Assembly (NCBI GenBank): GCA_003260075.1
Contig: QLIY01000738.1
Location: 18,436-82,435, forward strand
Direction of reading: 5' to 3'
DNA: 64,000 nucleotides
Source: Phallusia mammillata
Lineage: Eukaryota > Chordata > Ascidiacea > Phlebobranchia > Ascidiidae
Made by a program: the position numbers and the translations under genes
Part shown: positions 38,492-52,618 of the stretch, one piece after another
How positions within the stretch are numbered: the first letter of the stretch is position 1
Layout of the letters: each line of letters opens with the position of its first letter
Notes under the pieces: generated by a model
The model's database searches: none
Told to the model about the DNA's origin: nothing
What the model saw: only the letters and a program-made list of their open reading frames with translations

Positions 38492-41400
38492 TTACGGTTT
38501 CATTTCATGATGCATATAATTTGAGAGCGATAAAGCAAAATCAGTAAAGAGGCCATCTATTCCCATGCCAATGAATTGTTTGTATTCCATGTAAGGGTCT
38601 TCACCATAGTCCCAAGCCAAATACATGTACTCGTTGCGATAGGTAAAGCCGTGCACCTGAGAATGAAAAAGACGTTTTATATTTGAATGGTCATTTTTCA
38701 AGCAAAAATAGAGTTGTAAGTCAAGCGGGATTGGACTTAAAAACACAAACCTTGAGATTTCCAAATCAGATGCATGCAAAGTATTTTCACTTACTTTACA
38801 GGAATATGTATATGCATACAGGGCATGTACTGATTAATTACACACCACCATATATTCCGTAGATCTATATGCGGGCCTATCTGCCTATTGGTTTATTCCG
38901 TAAATTGTTTTCGAGCCTTATCAGGAAATATATTTAAATACTATATGGGTTAAACCAGCATACAACCCTGGTAAAAACAGCTAAATAAACCATTTTTTCC
39001 ATTAATTTTCCGTGATACCTTATAACAAGGACTGCAATTTTTACTAAAGTACAAACATTTTTTTGCTTTGGATCACACAACCTTACCAAAAATAATCCAC
39101 AAACCGGCTTGGGATTCGAACCGACAACCTTACAACTTCAGAAAAACTTGCCTTTAAACCAACATTATGAGCCCGTTGTACCAAGGGAAGCCTTTTCCAT
39201 AGTTTATTTTCCTTCAACTCAACAATCAATTTCTTGTCGACCCCGATTCCGTAACAAATTCGAGAAACGTTGACCAGCTGCTCATCCGAAAAGGTATCGT
39301 GGGTAAGTAGGATGAGCGGAAGGTCGGTTTCAGGCGACATATATTGGAGACTGGATAAGGAGAAGGATTGTATCAGGCAAGGAGCGTCCTTTGTGACGTA
39401 ACCATGCTTGTGCAGTGAAGCGAGAAGGAGCTCTTCCATGGATGTGGTTTGTCCTCGTTTTCTGATTATCTGCGAAAATTATCGAGTACGTTTAATTGTT
39501 GACAACTTTTTTTGACATTTGGATCGTGGTTGTATTTTGACACACGCTATTGCCTCTTAACAAAGTTTCCAATTCACTTTTTTCATAAGTTAGTTTTTCG
39601 ATTCAAACTTTTTGCTTTCAAATTATTTTAGAAAATGACACGGCGTCTCAAAATTTATGACAAAAAGCCCCACAGTACAATATTGAGTTGACAACAGACT
39701 TGGACAACTAGATAATTCTAGTTGTCTAGTTGGGCAAATTAGAGCAAAATGGCGGTAATTCTAGTTCTAATCTAATTTAGAATTATCGAGTAAGCTCTAA
39801 TTCTAATTCTAATCTAATTCACAGTTTTCCCAAAATCGCTAGTTTGNGTTGACAAACCGTGTTTTGGTGGCTTGTACGGTATCTATACACTACATCAGAC
39901 ATTTTTGCACTACAAACGCGTTTTTTACTTATTAGCATTGCATTTCAGCTTACTTAATAGGTAGCATCGCCATGTTTCTGATGTTGCATGAAAATTTCAC
40001 AACAAAACTTTACGTAAATTTTTGATGCACCCTATATTCAGGGGTGGGTTCGCACCGGTTCCATAGAACTGTCTCACGTGATTTTATGAGATCAGCGAAC
40101 CGGTTAGCATTACTGGTTACTGTCAATCTTGTAACAGAACCGACTGAAAAATATGACTTTGTGACAGAACCGGCTGACAAAAAATTTGAATTCCACCACT
40201 GCCTATATTTTCGACAAGCCTAAAATCGCCCCAAATTTTCCCCTAATTTCCTTATTTCACCTTAAACCGTGGCTTGTCACATGACACAGTATTTTTAACC
40301 TATTTTGTTGACCTTACCTGGTTATAAAACTTTGGATTTTTCGTTTCGGGGTAAATTCCAATCGTTCGCGTGTTCGATTGATTCTTTGCAATGCTGACGT
40401 AATCGTCGAAGGTTGCCATGGGAAACCAGCCGTTGTAGGATTGATCACGGAAGGAAAAACGCTGAATCTACCAAAAAATAGGATTTTATTTCAAACTTGA
40501 CAATGATGAAAGGAACTGTTGTGCATGCATGGTCAAACAACAACAATTAATCGCCAACATGGCCGAGTACCTTTTTGGTCCAGTGCACCCCTTCAGTCGA
40601 TATTCAAATCTAATTCCCCCCTCCAAATTTAGTTTGCTAAAATATCGTTTGCACAATAATTCGTAAACAAGTGCGAAGCTCTGTCTTTTTTTTTCTTTTC
40701 TCGATTATACGAGAACTTTCTTTTTCTTACCTCATATATGGCAAATGCAGCAATAACACATAGCACAGACAACCAGTGAGAGATTAATATTGTGACACAA
40801 ATTCACCCCTACAAATTTCAAAATCCCCCCTGGTTGGGAACCACTGGGTTAGCGCAACCACCTTGTGTTTCATTTAACTAGAAACTTGAGCGACATTGCT
40901 GTAACCTAACGGAACCTAAAGGGTTGAACAATTTAAAGTCACCAGAACCCCATGACTTGAAATAATTCAACGGACTTGCAATAAAACAGACAGCTCGACG
41001 GCGGACTCATTGTGAGCAACACATTAAGGCATTGTTTAAACATTGAAGGCATTTATTTAGGATTTAAACTGACTCACCTTTCTTAGACGCAAAATTTCTT
41101 GTAGTGTAAAATCCACAGTAAAATAATCCGTGTAATTAACTCCAGCTATAGTTCGTGTTGTCAACTTGTTTCGAAATTCCGGACGACTTTTGACATCAGT
41201 GGTCGGACTCAGAAACGCATCGTGCGAACAAATCAATTTTAAATCCTGAAATAAAACACCTAAAATTAAATTAATGTTTAATTCAGAAAGCTTTTAAAAC
41301 TTTTAATCATTTATTTATTTAATACAGTAAACCTCGGTCAAACCGGACTCAGTTAATCCGGATCTTCGCCTAATTCGGACAAAACTTGAGGCACAAATGT

Positions 41401-42600
41401 TTTGTAATGTGGTAAGACTTCAACCAATTGACATCGATTATTTCGAATCTTCATCTAATCCGGACAACATTTTGGTCCAAACCGGTCTGGGTTAACTGAG
41501 ATTTACTCAATGTATTTTATTTTTATGTCTACCCAGTGTTTTTTTTTAAGGTGTTTTGGGGGACCGAACCGGTCCCCCAAATTTCTCCAGCGGTTTCCCA
41601 AAATTTGGACTTGCAACTACAACTACAGTTTTTGGTATTTAAATGAAACACTTGCGGTCTCTTAAAACTACTTAGCGGTCACCCAAACCAAACCTTAAAA
41701 AAAAACCTGTGTCTACCGTTAAGTTTATTAGACACAATTTGTACTTTTCTCAAATTTACACATATGACGAAAAGGTACCTAAAGTTGATTTCTTTTCTAG
41801 TTCACAACATAAAAGCCTCATTACTAGTTTTGCATTACGTTGGTTACCACTATGATTTGTCAGCGGAAATCAACAGTATTGGCAAATTACATTGGGAGTC
41901 ATGTGAACACATGGTTATCACACTGACCTTAGTAATAGCAAGGTCACATTCAATGATGTCAGCACCCTGTTGTACAGCAAGTTGGTAAGCTGCTACTGTG
42001 TGTTCTGGCAGCATTCCTGTGAAGATTCCAAGTGTTACATGGTAGTTTTGGTAAAAATCATGTAAGAGTTGATGACATTATTTAGGTCATTCAAATATAT
42101 TTGGTGTTGTTGACTGATAACCAAGGAAAACAATGTTTCGCTTTTAGCTTTTTTTAGTGTTTTTTGTTACATTTACTACACTTTTTGGTTTTTAAATTAT
42201 GCAATATGTATTTTTACCACAACTTAAGTTTGTAATACCAAAACCTAACAATGCATTTATGCAAATTTCACCCAAAACAGAAAGCAGTAATTGTGAAATT
42301 GTGGGTTTCAACCCTTTTCATCCTGTGGCCAATTTCAGTAACCAAATCTAACTTTGTTTGCCAATAAACGTTTTTTGCATTGTTTTTTGTTTATCGAAAG
42401 TAAAATCGAAAACGGCCCCACAGGGGTCATGGCCAATGGGTTAAAAACCACTGTACTAGATTAAAAGTACAAAAATAAAGAATATTTGTTACCTGAACTG
42501 CCTCTATGAGCAATAATTAGTGGTCGATCAGTGGGTAGTCCACGAAGGTAGGAACAATCAGATGTGAACAACCAGGTTGGCATCGTAATGAGTCTCCACA
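38492..42600 (-). CDS. Secreted GlpQ-type glycerophosphodiester phosphodiesterase B
   Basis: Exons: 42600-42493, 42016-41928, 41245-41078, 40467-40318, 39469-39152, 38656-38492. Exons 2 and 3 have exactly the same lengths (89 and 168 bp) and phases as in gene A, showing tandem duplication. Motifs: LIIAHRGSSG, PEHT, IIECDLAITKD, SHD, IYPETKNP, and GMGIDGLFTDF near the end. Differences: one long exon of gene A is split here by an intron (40317-39470), and the next intron starts with GC rather than GT (AAAG then GCAAGT at 39151). The protein ends in MHHEMKP with no hydrophobic tail, so it is probably secreted or lumenal rather than anchored. The true start may lie in an unseen upstream mini-exon, since the acceptor at 42601 is followed by open frame before the ATG at about 42577. 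Confidence 0.84.
40039..40201. mobile_element. Short hAT-type MITE in phosphodiesterase B intron
   Basis: Starts caggggtgggttcgc, ends gaattccaccactg, with perfect 8-bp duplications cctatatt (40031-40038 and 40202-40209). Confidence 0.85.
41325..41511. mobile_element. pogo/Tigger-like MITE
   Basis: Starts cagtaaacctcggtcaaacc and ends gggttaactgagatttact, an imperfect inverted repeat. Related copies lie at 17813-17989 and about 46160-46325. The cagtaaacctcggttaa type of end is typical of pogo-like elements. Confidence 0.6.
41534..41709. mobile_element. hAT-type MITE, cggtcccccaaatttctcc family
   Basis: Starts cagtgttttttttt-aagg and ends ccttaaaaaaaaacctg, flanked by perfect 8-bp duplications tgtctacc (41526-41533 and 41710-41717). 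Relatives at about 16180-16375 and 30810-30963 are incomplete or degraded. Confidence 0.85.
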
Positions 42601-44434
42601 CTAAAAGAAAAAACAGGAAATTCTAAACCATTACAAGGGGCAGTAAAAAGATGCAATAAAACCCGGGGGGGGGGGGTAACAAGTCTCCACACTAAAAGAA
42701 AAAACAAGAAATTCTAAACCATTACAAGGGGCAGTAAAAAGATGCAATAAAACCCACCTACTAAATGAAAGCACCTTCGTTGTCGTCACAAATAGTGAAT
42801 ATTCTGTTTATGTTTTACATTGATACTGATACCATGCATAGTGATATTATGCAATTAAACCATATATGTGCAATAAAGATTTGTTTTTTTTATTAGTGGG
42901 CAAGCTTGAAAACTAAAGAAAAGTGTTTTGACTGGAAACTTTCGTACCCATATTGGGCATGAATTGATTTGAGTAGAGATTGGAAGCAAAAACTGTTTTT
43001 ATTTGTTGGTGAAAAACAGAAATTGCACATTTCAGAAAATGGAATCACTATAAAATGAATCTCAATCTGATAAAATCTAGCACAAAATGGAAAATCGGAG
43101 TAACATGCCACCGGGCTAAAGTTATGGCACATTAAAACTGAAGTAAAAGGTTAAAATAGCTTCACCATTCAGTAATAATGAGGAATATATTTTTGCTGCA
43201 TACTGTTAATTTATGAAGTGTATAATCACGGTGGTTGCAACAAGCACAACACATATGGGACATAACAAATGGAAAAACAATAAACCGGACTGCCACATGT
43301 CAAAATTCAATTGCAAGGAAGTAAAATGCTGCCAATAGAATAACGGGCTTAAATAAAAGTGTATGATATCTTTATGGCAAAGCCAATAATTATGGCCAGT
43401 TAATTGACAATCTGTTTAAATGAATAGAGATCTTCAACTGTTGCCTATCACTTATTAAGATCCAGGTTAATCGCATAAAAAGCTTGGAAAATTAGTTAGT
43501 CATTAAACCAGACTTTTTAGACTAAAACTAAGGTTTTAACCAAGTTTATAGAGCTATTCTGGCAAAAGTAAGGTATTCTGACATTTCAACGTCCTATACA
43601 GGTCGTCTTCATCAGGGTAAATAACACTGAATGTGAGAAGAGCTCTATAAACTCGATATTATGCCTGGCAGCAATAGTTTATGCCATTTGATGATTTTCT
43701 GGATTCGGTTTTTGTGGCATTGTAAGTAAGGGTCTTTTTGCAGATTATTAACAAAACTATATGAAACATACATAAAGGTAGCTTGCACAAAATGTGCACA
43801 GTAATTATGGAAATTTACCCTTTCAAGGAAGAAAAAGTGGAATGCTTACATGTATACACCACAAAATGATCCAACTGGACATTAATACTAAAAACAAACA
43901 AACATTCAATCAGAACCATTTTTTTACCACAACCAGCTTTCAATTTAAGGGTTGTTTAAGCTTTAGAATAAACAACACTATTTTGTTGCTGCCAGAACAC
44001 TTATGTGCAATTAAATGAAGTGCTGTAGCAAGGTTGTAGAGGCAGTTAAAAAGCTTTCAATTCAATTTTAATTGTTTAAAACTCAAAACAAAGACTTTAT
44101 GTTCACCTTGCATAATTTACTGCAGTTTTTAACAAAAATCACCCAAGTCGGAGTCTAAAAAGATATGACTGACTATACAGTATGTGAAAAAACTACTCTG
44201 ACTGCATGTTAAAGCGTGGGACTTCACAAACTTGCATTTTAGTAACATTAACTCATCGGACTGGTAATGTGACAATGCAACATTTAAACAGCATGGAATG
44301 TGCAACAAATGTTGCCTTTAAATGGTAAGCAATGCAATTGTTTTGCTACATCAACTATTTTTGCCCATTTTGCACCATATTTCATTGACAAAAATGAAAT
44401 ATTCAAAGCCAAAGTGAATTTCCTAAACCATTCC
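42601..44434. other. Spacer between phosphodiesterase B and MOSPD2
   Basis: No supported coding exon. It holds a haplotype duplication around G12 at 42665-42676, the upstream region of phosphodiesterase B, the MOSPD2 3' region, and at about 43575-43690 a repeat with the signature caacgtcctatacagg followed by cttcatcagg and a segment shared with 4420-4560 and 53790-53825. Confidence 0.55.
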
Positions 44435-46353
44435 TTAACCTGGTGAATTTGACTGAGCGTGGCAAGCGGAATTCTGGGTACTTTCCCCATTGTGCAACAG
44501 ACCTATTTCAATTGCGGAGCTGATTGCTGATAGTTTGTGAAGAGCAAATAAGAGCAGAAGAAGGAGCAATCCCTGGGCGAAAAGAGAGATTTGAAGCTTC
44601 GATCGCAACCAGTTGACATTTTCATCTGAGGCTTGCACCTACAAATGTCATCAGTCAAAATTACAGTCATTAGGTTAAGAGTGCAAATCTCATGCAAGGT
44701 TTTTTTTTCTTTTTTTAATTCTAGGTAAAATTTAAATCAAAGTAAGCATGTATTGTTTTGATTTTTGAGGTTTATCAATTTAGTGCTTAGCAGTTTTTGG
44801 ATTTAAAATGAACCTGGCGTCTTAATGAAGAAACTTCTTTTGAAAGTTTGAAAAGTTGGTCTTGAGAGAAATCACTTTTTCCAACGGATTTATGAATTAA
44901 ATTATTATTATTGACAGCTTGGGGAACCAGCATGTTTGGTTCACTGGATAAAGACGTTGAGTTGAATTTCACTCGGAGTCTACAAAACAAAAGAAGTTTG
45001 TACAGATTAGTGATAATTTCAAGGCAGATCAATGTCAAAAACTTTGATGCTCTGGTGTTTCGTTAGCACAATTTTTACACGGTTAAGTTGTTTTAACTAT
45101 AACTAAGCACGACTTTTCAGCTACAACTTAAAAAAATCACCTAACAGTCACATTTTAAACAATGTTGGAGTTTTTTGCCGTTGAAAACGTACAAATTTAG
45201 GACCTATACTGCAAATACAATGTCAGCTATTGGTCCACATAACATAATTAGTATAGGCCTAAAAAATCATATCAGTCTATCTTTAGTACAGGTCTGCAAA
45301 AACTGACAGTAATATGCAAAAGATACAGGTTAAACCAGTTATTCTTATAATCAATTTGCCATGTTTCATTTAAGAAATTAAACCCGGTTACGAAATTAAC
45401 TGGGCAATTTTCTTGACAAATAGTGCTGTTAGGATTAACAATCACATTACAAACATATCATATCAATACATTATTTAACTCAACCAGAATTACGTTAAGC
45501 CCTATAACTGAGAAATGATTAACAACCAGCAACACTACACTTCATAAAAAATACCAAAGGAAGTGAAATTATTATTTCTTTGTTTAAAAATCAATATTTT
45601 CAGAAAATGACAGGATGACAACAGAAATTTCTAGGAAAGTACTTGTCATTTTTCTGAATTTTTTATAACCCAAACATTAGCATTGAAGCACATCCTCAAT
45701 GGAATATATATATATATATACATGTGTGTGCCAACACAATATTAACATTTTGTTGGATAATCCCATAATTTTTAACACTTTTTGAACTGTAATTTCAAAA
45801 GAAAAATCAGTAATACATATTATTAGTTAACCTGTATCACAAGTTAAAAGTTATTTCCAGATTTAAATCAGTTAGCCATCTTATATAGAACAAATATATT
45901 TTAATCTTAAAAGCATGTTCAGTGTCATATTCAAAAAGAATCTTAACCTGTATTCGTTTCTTGAATCTTTGCTTGTGTGTTCTCGCCAGAAACTAGCGAT
46001 GTCCTCATCTTTTTCTATAGTTTGGTAAAGGATCAAAAACCGATCTTTGGAAACTTTTTCTTCACTTCCAGGAGCCAAACTGATTCGGATTGTCATTGTG
46101 CCATCTGGAAAAACGATCTTGATAGTTTTATATTATACACTAAACCTAAATTTAAACATATTCGGTCAATCCAGATCTTCGCCTAATTCGGACAAAACTT
46201 AAGGTACAACTGATTTGTAATGTGGTAAGGCTTTAACTAACCGACATTGGGTAATCCACATCTTAGCAGCAACTGTACTAATTTTTTTGTCCAAATGAGA
46301 CCAGATTAACCAAGGTTTACTGTGTATCATTGCTGGGTTAAAAGCCCATTTGT

Positions 46354-46409
<56 letters not shown>

Positions 46410-49400
46410 GGCTTAATAACAAAAAACACAGCTTATGAGTAATTTAAAAAAATTGCAATAACGCCAAGTATTATCATCATTATTGGTTATCATATTACAT
46501 TTTGAGGAACTACTCTTTTATCATCATGACATATTATGCTGTTAAGCCTTACCACAACATTAGGGACCAAAGCAAATCAAAGACATTAATTACAAACAAA
46601 TTATAACAAACTACGCACAAAACAACACAAAAATTTGATGACAATACCTGCATTGATTTTTCCTGAACTAGGTTTTACGTGATATCGTTCAGGTGATGTT
46701 GTCTTTACTTTGAAGGCCACACAGACATCATCACTTGTCAAACTTGTCAGATTGATTGTGGATTGGTACCGACCAGAAACTTTATCTTTCTTTTCATCAC
46801 TGAATATCACTTCTGATATCGGACTGAAATGATTTGATCATATTAAGGTTGTTATATTAATAGCCAATAAAATACCATCAGTTTATCATCAGATCACAAC
46901 GGGGGGGGGGCCACTTCTGATATCGGACTGAAATGATTTGATTATATTAAGGTTGGGTATATTAATAGCCAATAAAATACCATCAGTTTATCATCAGATC
47001 ACAACAGAACAAAAGACATATATTCATACCCATTGCCACTTCAAACTACAAAAGTGGCTTGGCACATATTGCTATTGTACATACACTATAGCTTATTTCA
47101 AATAAATTCAATAAACTATTTCTATTTAATGAGGAAAATAATGGCCCAAATAGACTTAAAAGCAACATGCTTTATTAATCCAACGTTTCGGCAAATGTTC
47201 ATGCCATCATCAGTGATATTCCTATTTGTTCCAGTATTTGCTTTGTGGCATATGAACGGGTAGTAAAAGTAGTGATGTACCGAATCGGCGAAATTTCAAT
47301 TCGGCCGAAACCAAATGAATCATTTATGACGTCACGCGAAGTCGTACGGTACGCGTTTGACATGAAAACATAAGTTTATCTAGCAGGCAATTAGTGCAGA
47401 ATGGTTGTGTTTCGTCCTTATTTCAGTTCTGTGGGGTTTAACATTGCCTCAAGCATTTCCAACCCGGCAATGAATTACGATTTAGTTGTCTGCAGTGGGG
47501 AAAACGATAATGTGATAAAAAATATAATAACTGACAGGATTTTCGTTGGTACTAAGCAGGAAAGACACGCTTCTCGCTTCAAATGTGTGTTCATAAAAGA
47601 TTCGGTTTCGGCCGAATCGCAACAAATTAGTCAGCAGAAACCGAATCTTTGCAAAAGTGGCTGATTCAGCCGAATAAATTCGGCAAACCGAATATTCGGT
47701 ACATCTCTAGTAAAAAGGCACTTTGAGAGTAGACAGGAAATGTCAGGTTAAAGTGTTTAATTTATGCTGGTTTATTTAAGCTGTAAAGATATTTGAATAA
47801 AAGAAATAATTTGTCTAAACAAAAAGAGTACATCACCAAGACAGTTTTTTTAAAAAACTATAGTGTTTTATCTATGTGTTTTGGCAACTGGTCCAGCTGG
47901 TGTGTAATCAAATATAATCTGCATAAACCTATTGGGATCAGAACATAATCCTATAAGCCTGATGTTGGGTTTAAATGTTTATTGATAACTCACTTCATTG
48001 AAAGGAGATTTCCCAGCTTGATTTCATTTTCTGTGTCAACTTTCTGTTGTGAAACCCGGTTGACTGTTTCTGCAACAAATAAGTCAGCCAAAGTAAATGT
48101 TTATTCAGACTGAAAGAAAAACAATAACTTTCCAACATTTATTCAGGTAAAAAGCAAAACAATACTTCTTCAATATTTATTCAAACAGAAAGCACACAAA
48201 TATGTAATACAAGTTTATCAATATGCTATAATATTTAGCTGTAAAAAAACACATTAAAAATGAAATAAAAATCTTCACAATTTTTAAAAGTTTAAGTAAA
48301 TTGCAGGGTTAACCAAGGTCAAAACTTTCAGAGATTAATTCCAGACACCCATCTGTCAAGTGTGTAAGTCAGCATAAGTTTAAAACACTATTTTTTGGGG
48401 GGGGGGGGATACAAGTTTATCAATATGCTATAATATTTAGCTGTAAAAAAATCACATCAAAAATGAAATTAAAATCTTTACAATTTTTACAAGTTTAAGT
48501 AAATTACAGGGTTAACCAAGGTCAAAACTTTCAGAGATTAATTCCAGACACTCATCTGTCAAGTGTGTAAGTCAGCATAAGTTTAAAACACTATTTTTTG
48601 GGGGGGGGGGTTACAAAAACAAAAATTAATGAAATCATTGAGTCTGCAAACTGGAGTACATTAGCTCATATAGACAATCTCTTGTCACCAGCTGCACTGA
48701 TGAGATCTAACGGTGCGTATTGTACGCAGCTTATCATTAAGTGCCCCATTGAGGAAAGGATACCTATAGAAATCATACATTCAGTGATCACATTATTTTT
48801 TATTCATGTTCTTTACCTTCTTTGGCCTCGCTTAAAACAATTCTTGGTGTTGTTTCTCGTGCCAAAGCTTTTGCTTCAGTAACCATGTTGTCTTGTGTCA
48901 TATTATCACCATTATATAACGCAGATACAGATTCAGAGGGGTGTGACGCACGCTCCGAATCGGGGCAGACTGTTACTTGCGGATCATCCATTATTACACT
49001 GGATGAGTCCTGAGGCACAGGGATTTGAGAGGTCGCCGTAATTTCAAGGTCGTCTACCACAAATTCCTCTTCAGCCACTGTTTCCTCAAAGTTGTCTGTT
49101 CCTTGCAAAATAATGAGAAATAAATGCTGAATCATTATGACATTGCACACTTCTTACCAAGAATCATTAAATGTCAATCAAAGTGTTATGTCATGTAAAT
49201 AAAAAGTTATACACTACAAAGAAACAGCCTCAATCTTACAATTTTGGGCCACCACTTTTTGGAGAATTTACCCCTTTTAGAAATGGTTTGAGTTTTTCAT
49301 GTGTAAAGCATTGGTTTTAAATTGTAAAAAATGTTAAATTGTAAAAAATGTGTGTAAAGCATTGGTTTTAAATTGTAAAAAATGTGCAATCCACATTTGT

Positions 49401-52400
49401 TAAGCTATAAAGTAGATGACAATAAAGATTACATCAAATCACCTTCACACTCTTCAAACATCGAGCCATTGGGATTTGGATATTGTTGTTTTACATCAGG
49501 AATATCATCAGCAAAAGGTGGATAGGAATATTCCCAGTTATCCTAAAAAACGTTTAACAAAACAAAACATATTCAATGTTTTTATGCAATTGTCACAATA
49601 CAATCATAGTATGCCAGGCCTACTAACGGCGTTTAGCTGATTATTGATCAAAGGGGGGGGGGTGTTTACAAAAACAAAACATATTCAATGTTTTTATGCA
49701 ATTGTCACAATGCAAGCATAGTATGCCAGGCCTACTAACGGCGTTTAGCTGATTATTGATCAAACTGGTGATCCCCTACTACAAAGCTGACATGTACAGC
49801 ATACAAGGCATGGAAATGGGCTTTTGATTTTACTTTGGGCAAGATACACTGTGGATTTATCTGTCATTGTTAAATTGAGGGGTTATGATGTAGATATGCA
49901 CACAAACAAATTGAATGCAATGCAACACAAAAAAAACTTTACATTATTAAGCAATTAGTTTCTATAGAAGAACTTAAAAAATTGCGGAAAATGAAAAATA
50001 TTTCTAGTAAAATGCAAGTTATGAATAGGTTCAACTTACAGTGCCTCCCATATAAGGATGAAGTTGATCAGGGTCAATGTATTGTTTTAAATCTTTGAAT
50101 GAAGAAAATACAGTCTTCTTCCGCTGGTTTTCGGTCATCCATTGTTTAACCACCTTCCATATTGCTGTAATAGAATATTGTTAGGAAGTGAAGTCTTTGA
50201 TTCGAACTAGAGTATATATGGCTAATTTAACACTTACCATTCATAATCCATGGCATTTCAAGAATGATAATTTTTTCTGTAATAATACAATGTACGTTAA
50301 AACTTCAGAACAGAGTCAAACTTTTTAGTTGTCGGGGCTAAATGGTAGTTTTTAAGTGTGGTAGGAGCCGCAAAAAAATGAGACCTCCGAAAATCACTAA
50401 AGATTACTACCTTGAAAGCAAAAATAGCAATTTTTGATGGTTTTCTGAGGTCTGGTGCGAGCCGCAAAATAAGTAGTTGGGAGCTGCATGCAGCCCTAAG
50501 AGTCGTGTTTGAGAATCACTGCTTCAGAACAAATAAAACTATTATTTGTTGTTTTACATTAATTTCCTACAGTGTAATTAATCTCTTAAGTTATACTATT
50601 TCTGATGTTATTCTTATTTAATTACAATTCTTAAAAAGTGTTTGGCATAAAACATTTGTAAATATTGGCATGAAAACACAAGTGAAGTAAAGGCAATTTA
50701 CGGAACACCAACAGTAACTGAATGAATTAAATGACATACTTATGTATATGGCCACTTGTTTAACATCATGCATATGTGTTTAAATTAGTCATGCACACGT
50801 ACAACAAATACTGGTGTATGTCTGGGGTAAGGATTGCTAACATTTAAGATTAAAACCAAAAATATGTAGTAGCATGTGAGCTGCTATGGCAACATTTGTG
50901 TGTGTAATAATTGTGTCCAACATTTTTGTCAGATTTACTGTCAATCAAAAAGAAAAAAAACCTATTTCTATTAGAAAGCTGCATTTTTATCCATTTAATT
51001 ACAGACTAAACACTAGCAATGTTAAACCTTCAATTATTTTAAACCATACTTATAAAGGAAGTTGAAAACCAATTGGCATGCATGACAACCTTTGCATGCA
51101 TGTCAGGGGTTGGCAATGTACACTATATTTACTTTATAGTAAACTGAACAAACCTAACATCCCAGGAAAGTTGGTTGTAAAACATTCGAGCATAAATTTG
51201 ATGCCCCCCAGGTCAACATTAGCAAGTGACGACTTGCTGACATCGAGAAGAAATGTGATGGATTGCCCTGGATATGCTTGTTGGATTCGCTCAAGCCACA
51301 TTGTTAGTAACCTTTGAACCTGTGCTTTTATGTCCTTTGTTTGTTGTCGTGTTACAAAATAAACTGCAATGCAAAGCAATAAGACAAATAAACAGCTGTT
51401 ACATTATAAAATCTTACACTCTGTGTACCTCTTGCTTTTTTTAAGGAGTAACTAAGTACGATACCTAACAGAGTTGCTAGGTCAAATTATCATATACATA
51501 CTGCCAAAACCCTCATCAAAGCACACCCTATTTTTTCTTCAAAACTATAATTTGCCTTTTTTAATAACAAACTCATGCCAGAATATATAAAAATGTTTAA
51601 AACAAATATTTCACGAACCCAGTCTCAAAAACACAACAAAAGCTGCCAAAAAATGGCCCCATTTGAGCAATATACCCCCACCATAGCAATACTGACATAA
51701 AAGTTAATGTAATTTCGCCACAGAATAAGCTTTTACAACATGATTTATTACAACTAACCAAGTAATGATCCATCCTTTGCTTTACCATGGGTGTAGATAA
51801 TCCCGCGTTTTATAATTTCATCAGAAAAGTCATCAGCTTTTAGATCTATAACAGCAATAAAGGAAAATTTAATTAAAATCTAGTGCACTAATCTGTAGCA
51901 AATGTCAGTATTTATGTAAACAGCATGTTAAACATTGACAATAGCACCGCAGTTTTATGTTTATTCCACATTATTCTGCATGGCTCTGGAGCCTCTGCAA
52001 AAACCTTTGTTTATCATTTTTGACATGTTACCATATATTTCTTTTTCCTTTCTCCACTTTAAAACAACCAGAGCAAGGCTGTAAGCAAGTTCAACATTTC
52101 CTTGCCTCCACAACAGAAAACAGTTTGCATATTTGTCGTCATGCATTATTCGGTTGTAATCCCTTGGATCACATGGAATATTATCTGAAAAATAAACAAA
52201 TGTTACCAGCTGTTTAAAGTCAACAACATCACTATGTTGTGGTTTAAATAGTTTCTGTTCATTTAGTTATTAATCACAGTTACATAAAATTCAAATTGGC
52301 TCTCTTTTAAGCATTTTCAAAACAAACATGGTCACGTTGATTTAACTTCAAAAGTTAACAAAACTAGAATCTTTTTTTAAGAAAATAACAATTTGAAAAT

Positions 52401-52618
52401 GTGTTTTTGTTTATTTGACATAAATATAAGAATTCCAATATTCGGCTTTGCATGTACATTTATGAAAATGCTTCAACTATTAACCTGATAATTGAAAAAT
52501 TGTATCAAGTGTTTTTGTGTATCTACCATAATCTAGAAACAAACCAAAAGTTACCTGGGGAAACTCCAGACAACTCCTCCCTGAGCTCTTTGATTTTTTC
52601 CACGTCCAACGCCATCAT
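44435..52618 (-). CDS. MOSPD2: MOSPD2, motile sperm domain protein 2 (ER tail-anchored contact-site protein)
   Basis: MOSPD2 sits in the ER membrane and uses its MSP domain to bind FFAT motifs on other organelles. Thirteen exons, all in phase: 52618-52555, 52184-52032, 51845-51759, 51363-51154, 50276-50238, 50164-50040, 49542-49443, 49101-48817, 48069-47994, 46823-46648, 46104-45948, 44979-44814, 44638-44435, giving about 613 residues (human 518). CRAL-TRIO domain: GIIYTHGKAKDGSLL, TMWLERIQQAYPG, KIIILEMPWIMN, DQLHPYMGG. MSP domain: DDVCVAFKVKTTSPERYHVK and SKDRFLILYQ. Tail anchor: ISLFAQGLLLLLLLFALHKL. An acidic linker (exon 8) makes it longer than human, and about 30 residues follow the membrane segment, unlike human. 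The first ATG (52616-52618) is followed at once by a second. Confidence 0.93.
46355..46408. other. G54 run, probable scaffold gap written as G
   Basis: Fifty-four G within a MOSPD2 intron, no flanking duplication. It is the only long run in G orientation and lies in the part of the window where nearly all short runs are also G. Confidence 0.75.
47275..47711. mobile_element. Transposon-like repeat with tagtgatgtaccgaat ends
   Basis: Starts tagtgatgtaccgaat and ends attcggtacatctcta. Flanks agtaaaag and gtaaaaag suggest an imperfect 8-bp duplication. Its right half closely matches 24500-24833 near the sulfotransferase. Confidence 0.65.
50311..50521. mobile_element. hAT-type MITE in MOSPD2 intron
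   Basis: Starts cagagtcaaac and ends gtttgagaatcactg, with perfect 8-bp duplications cttcagaa (50303-50310 and 50522-50529). Confidence 0.8.

Noticed and set aside
51597-51788. 63-residue frame repeated exactly at 60677-60868
   Set aside because: Mostly intron of MOSPD2; the exact repeat is the misplaced 530-bp copy, not a gene family.
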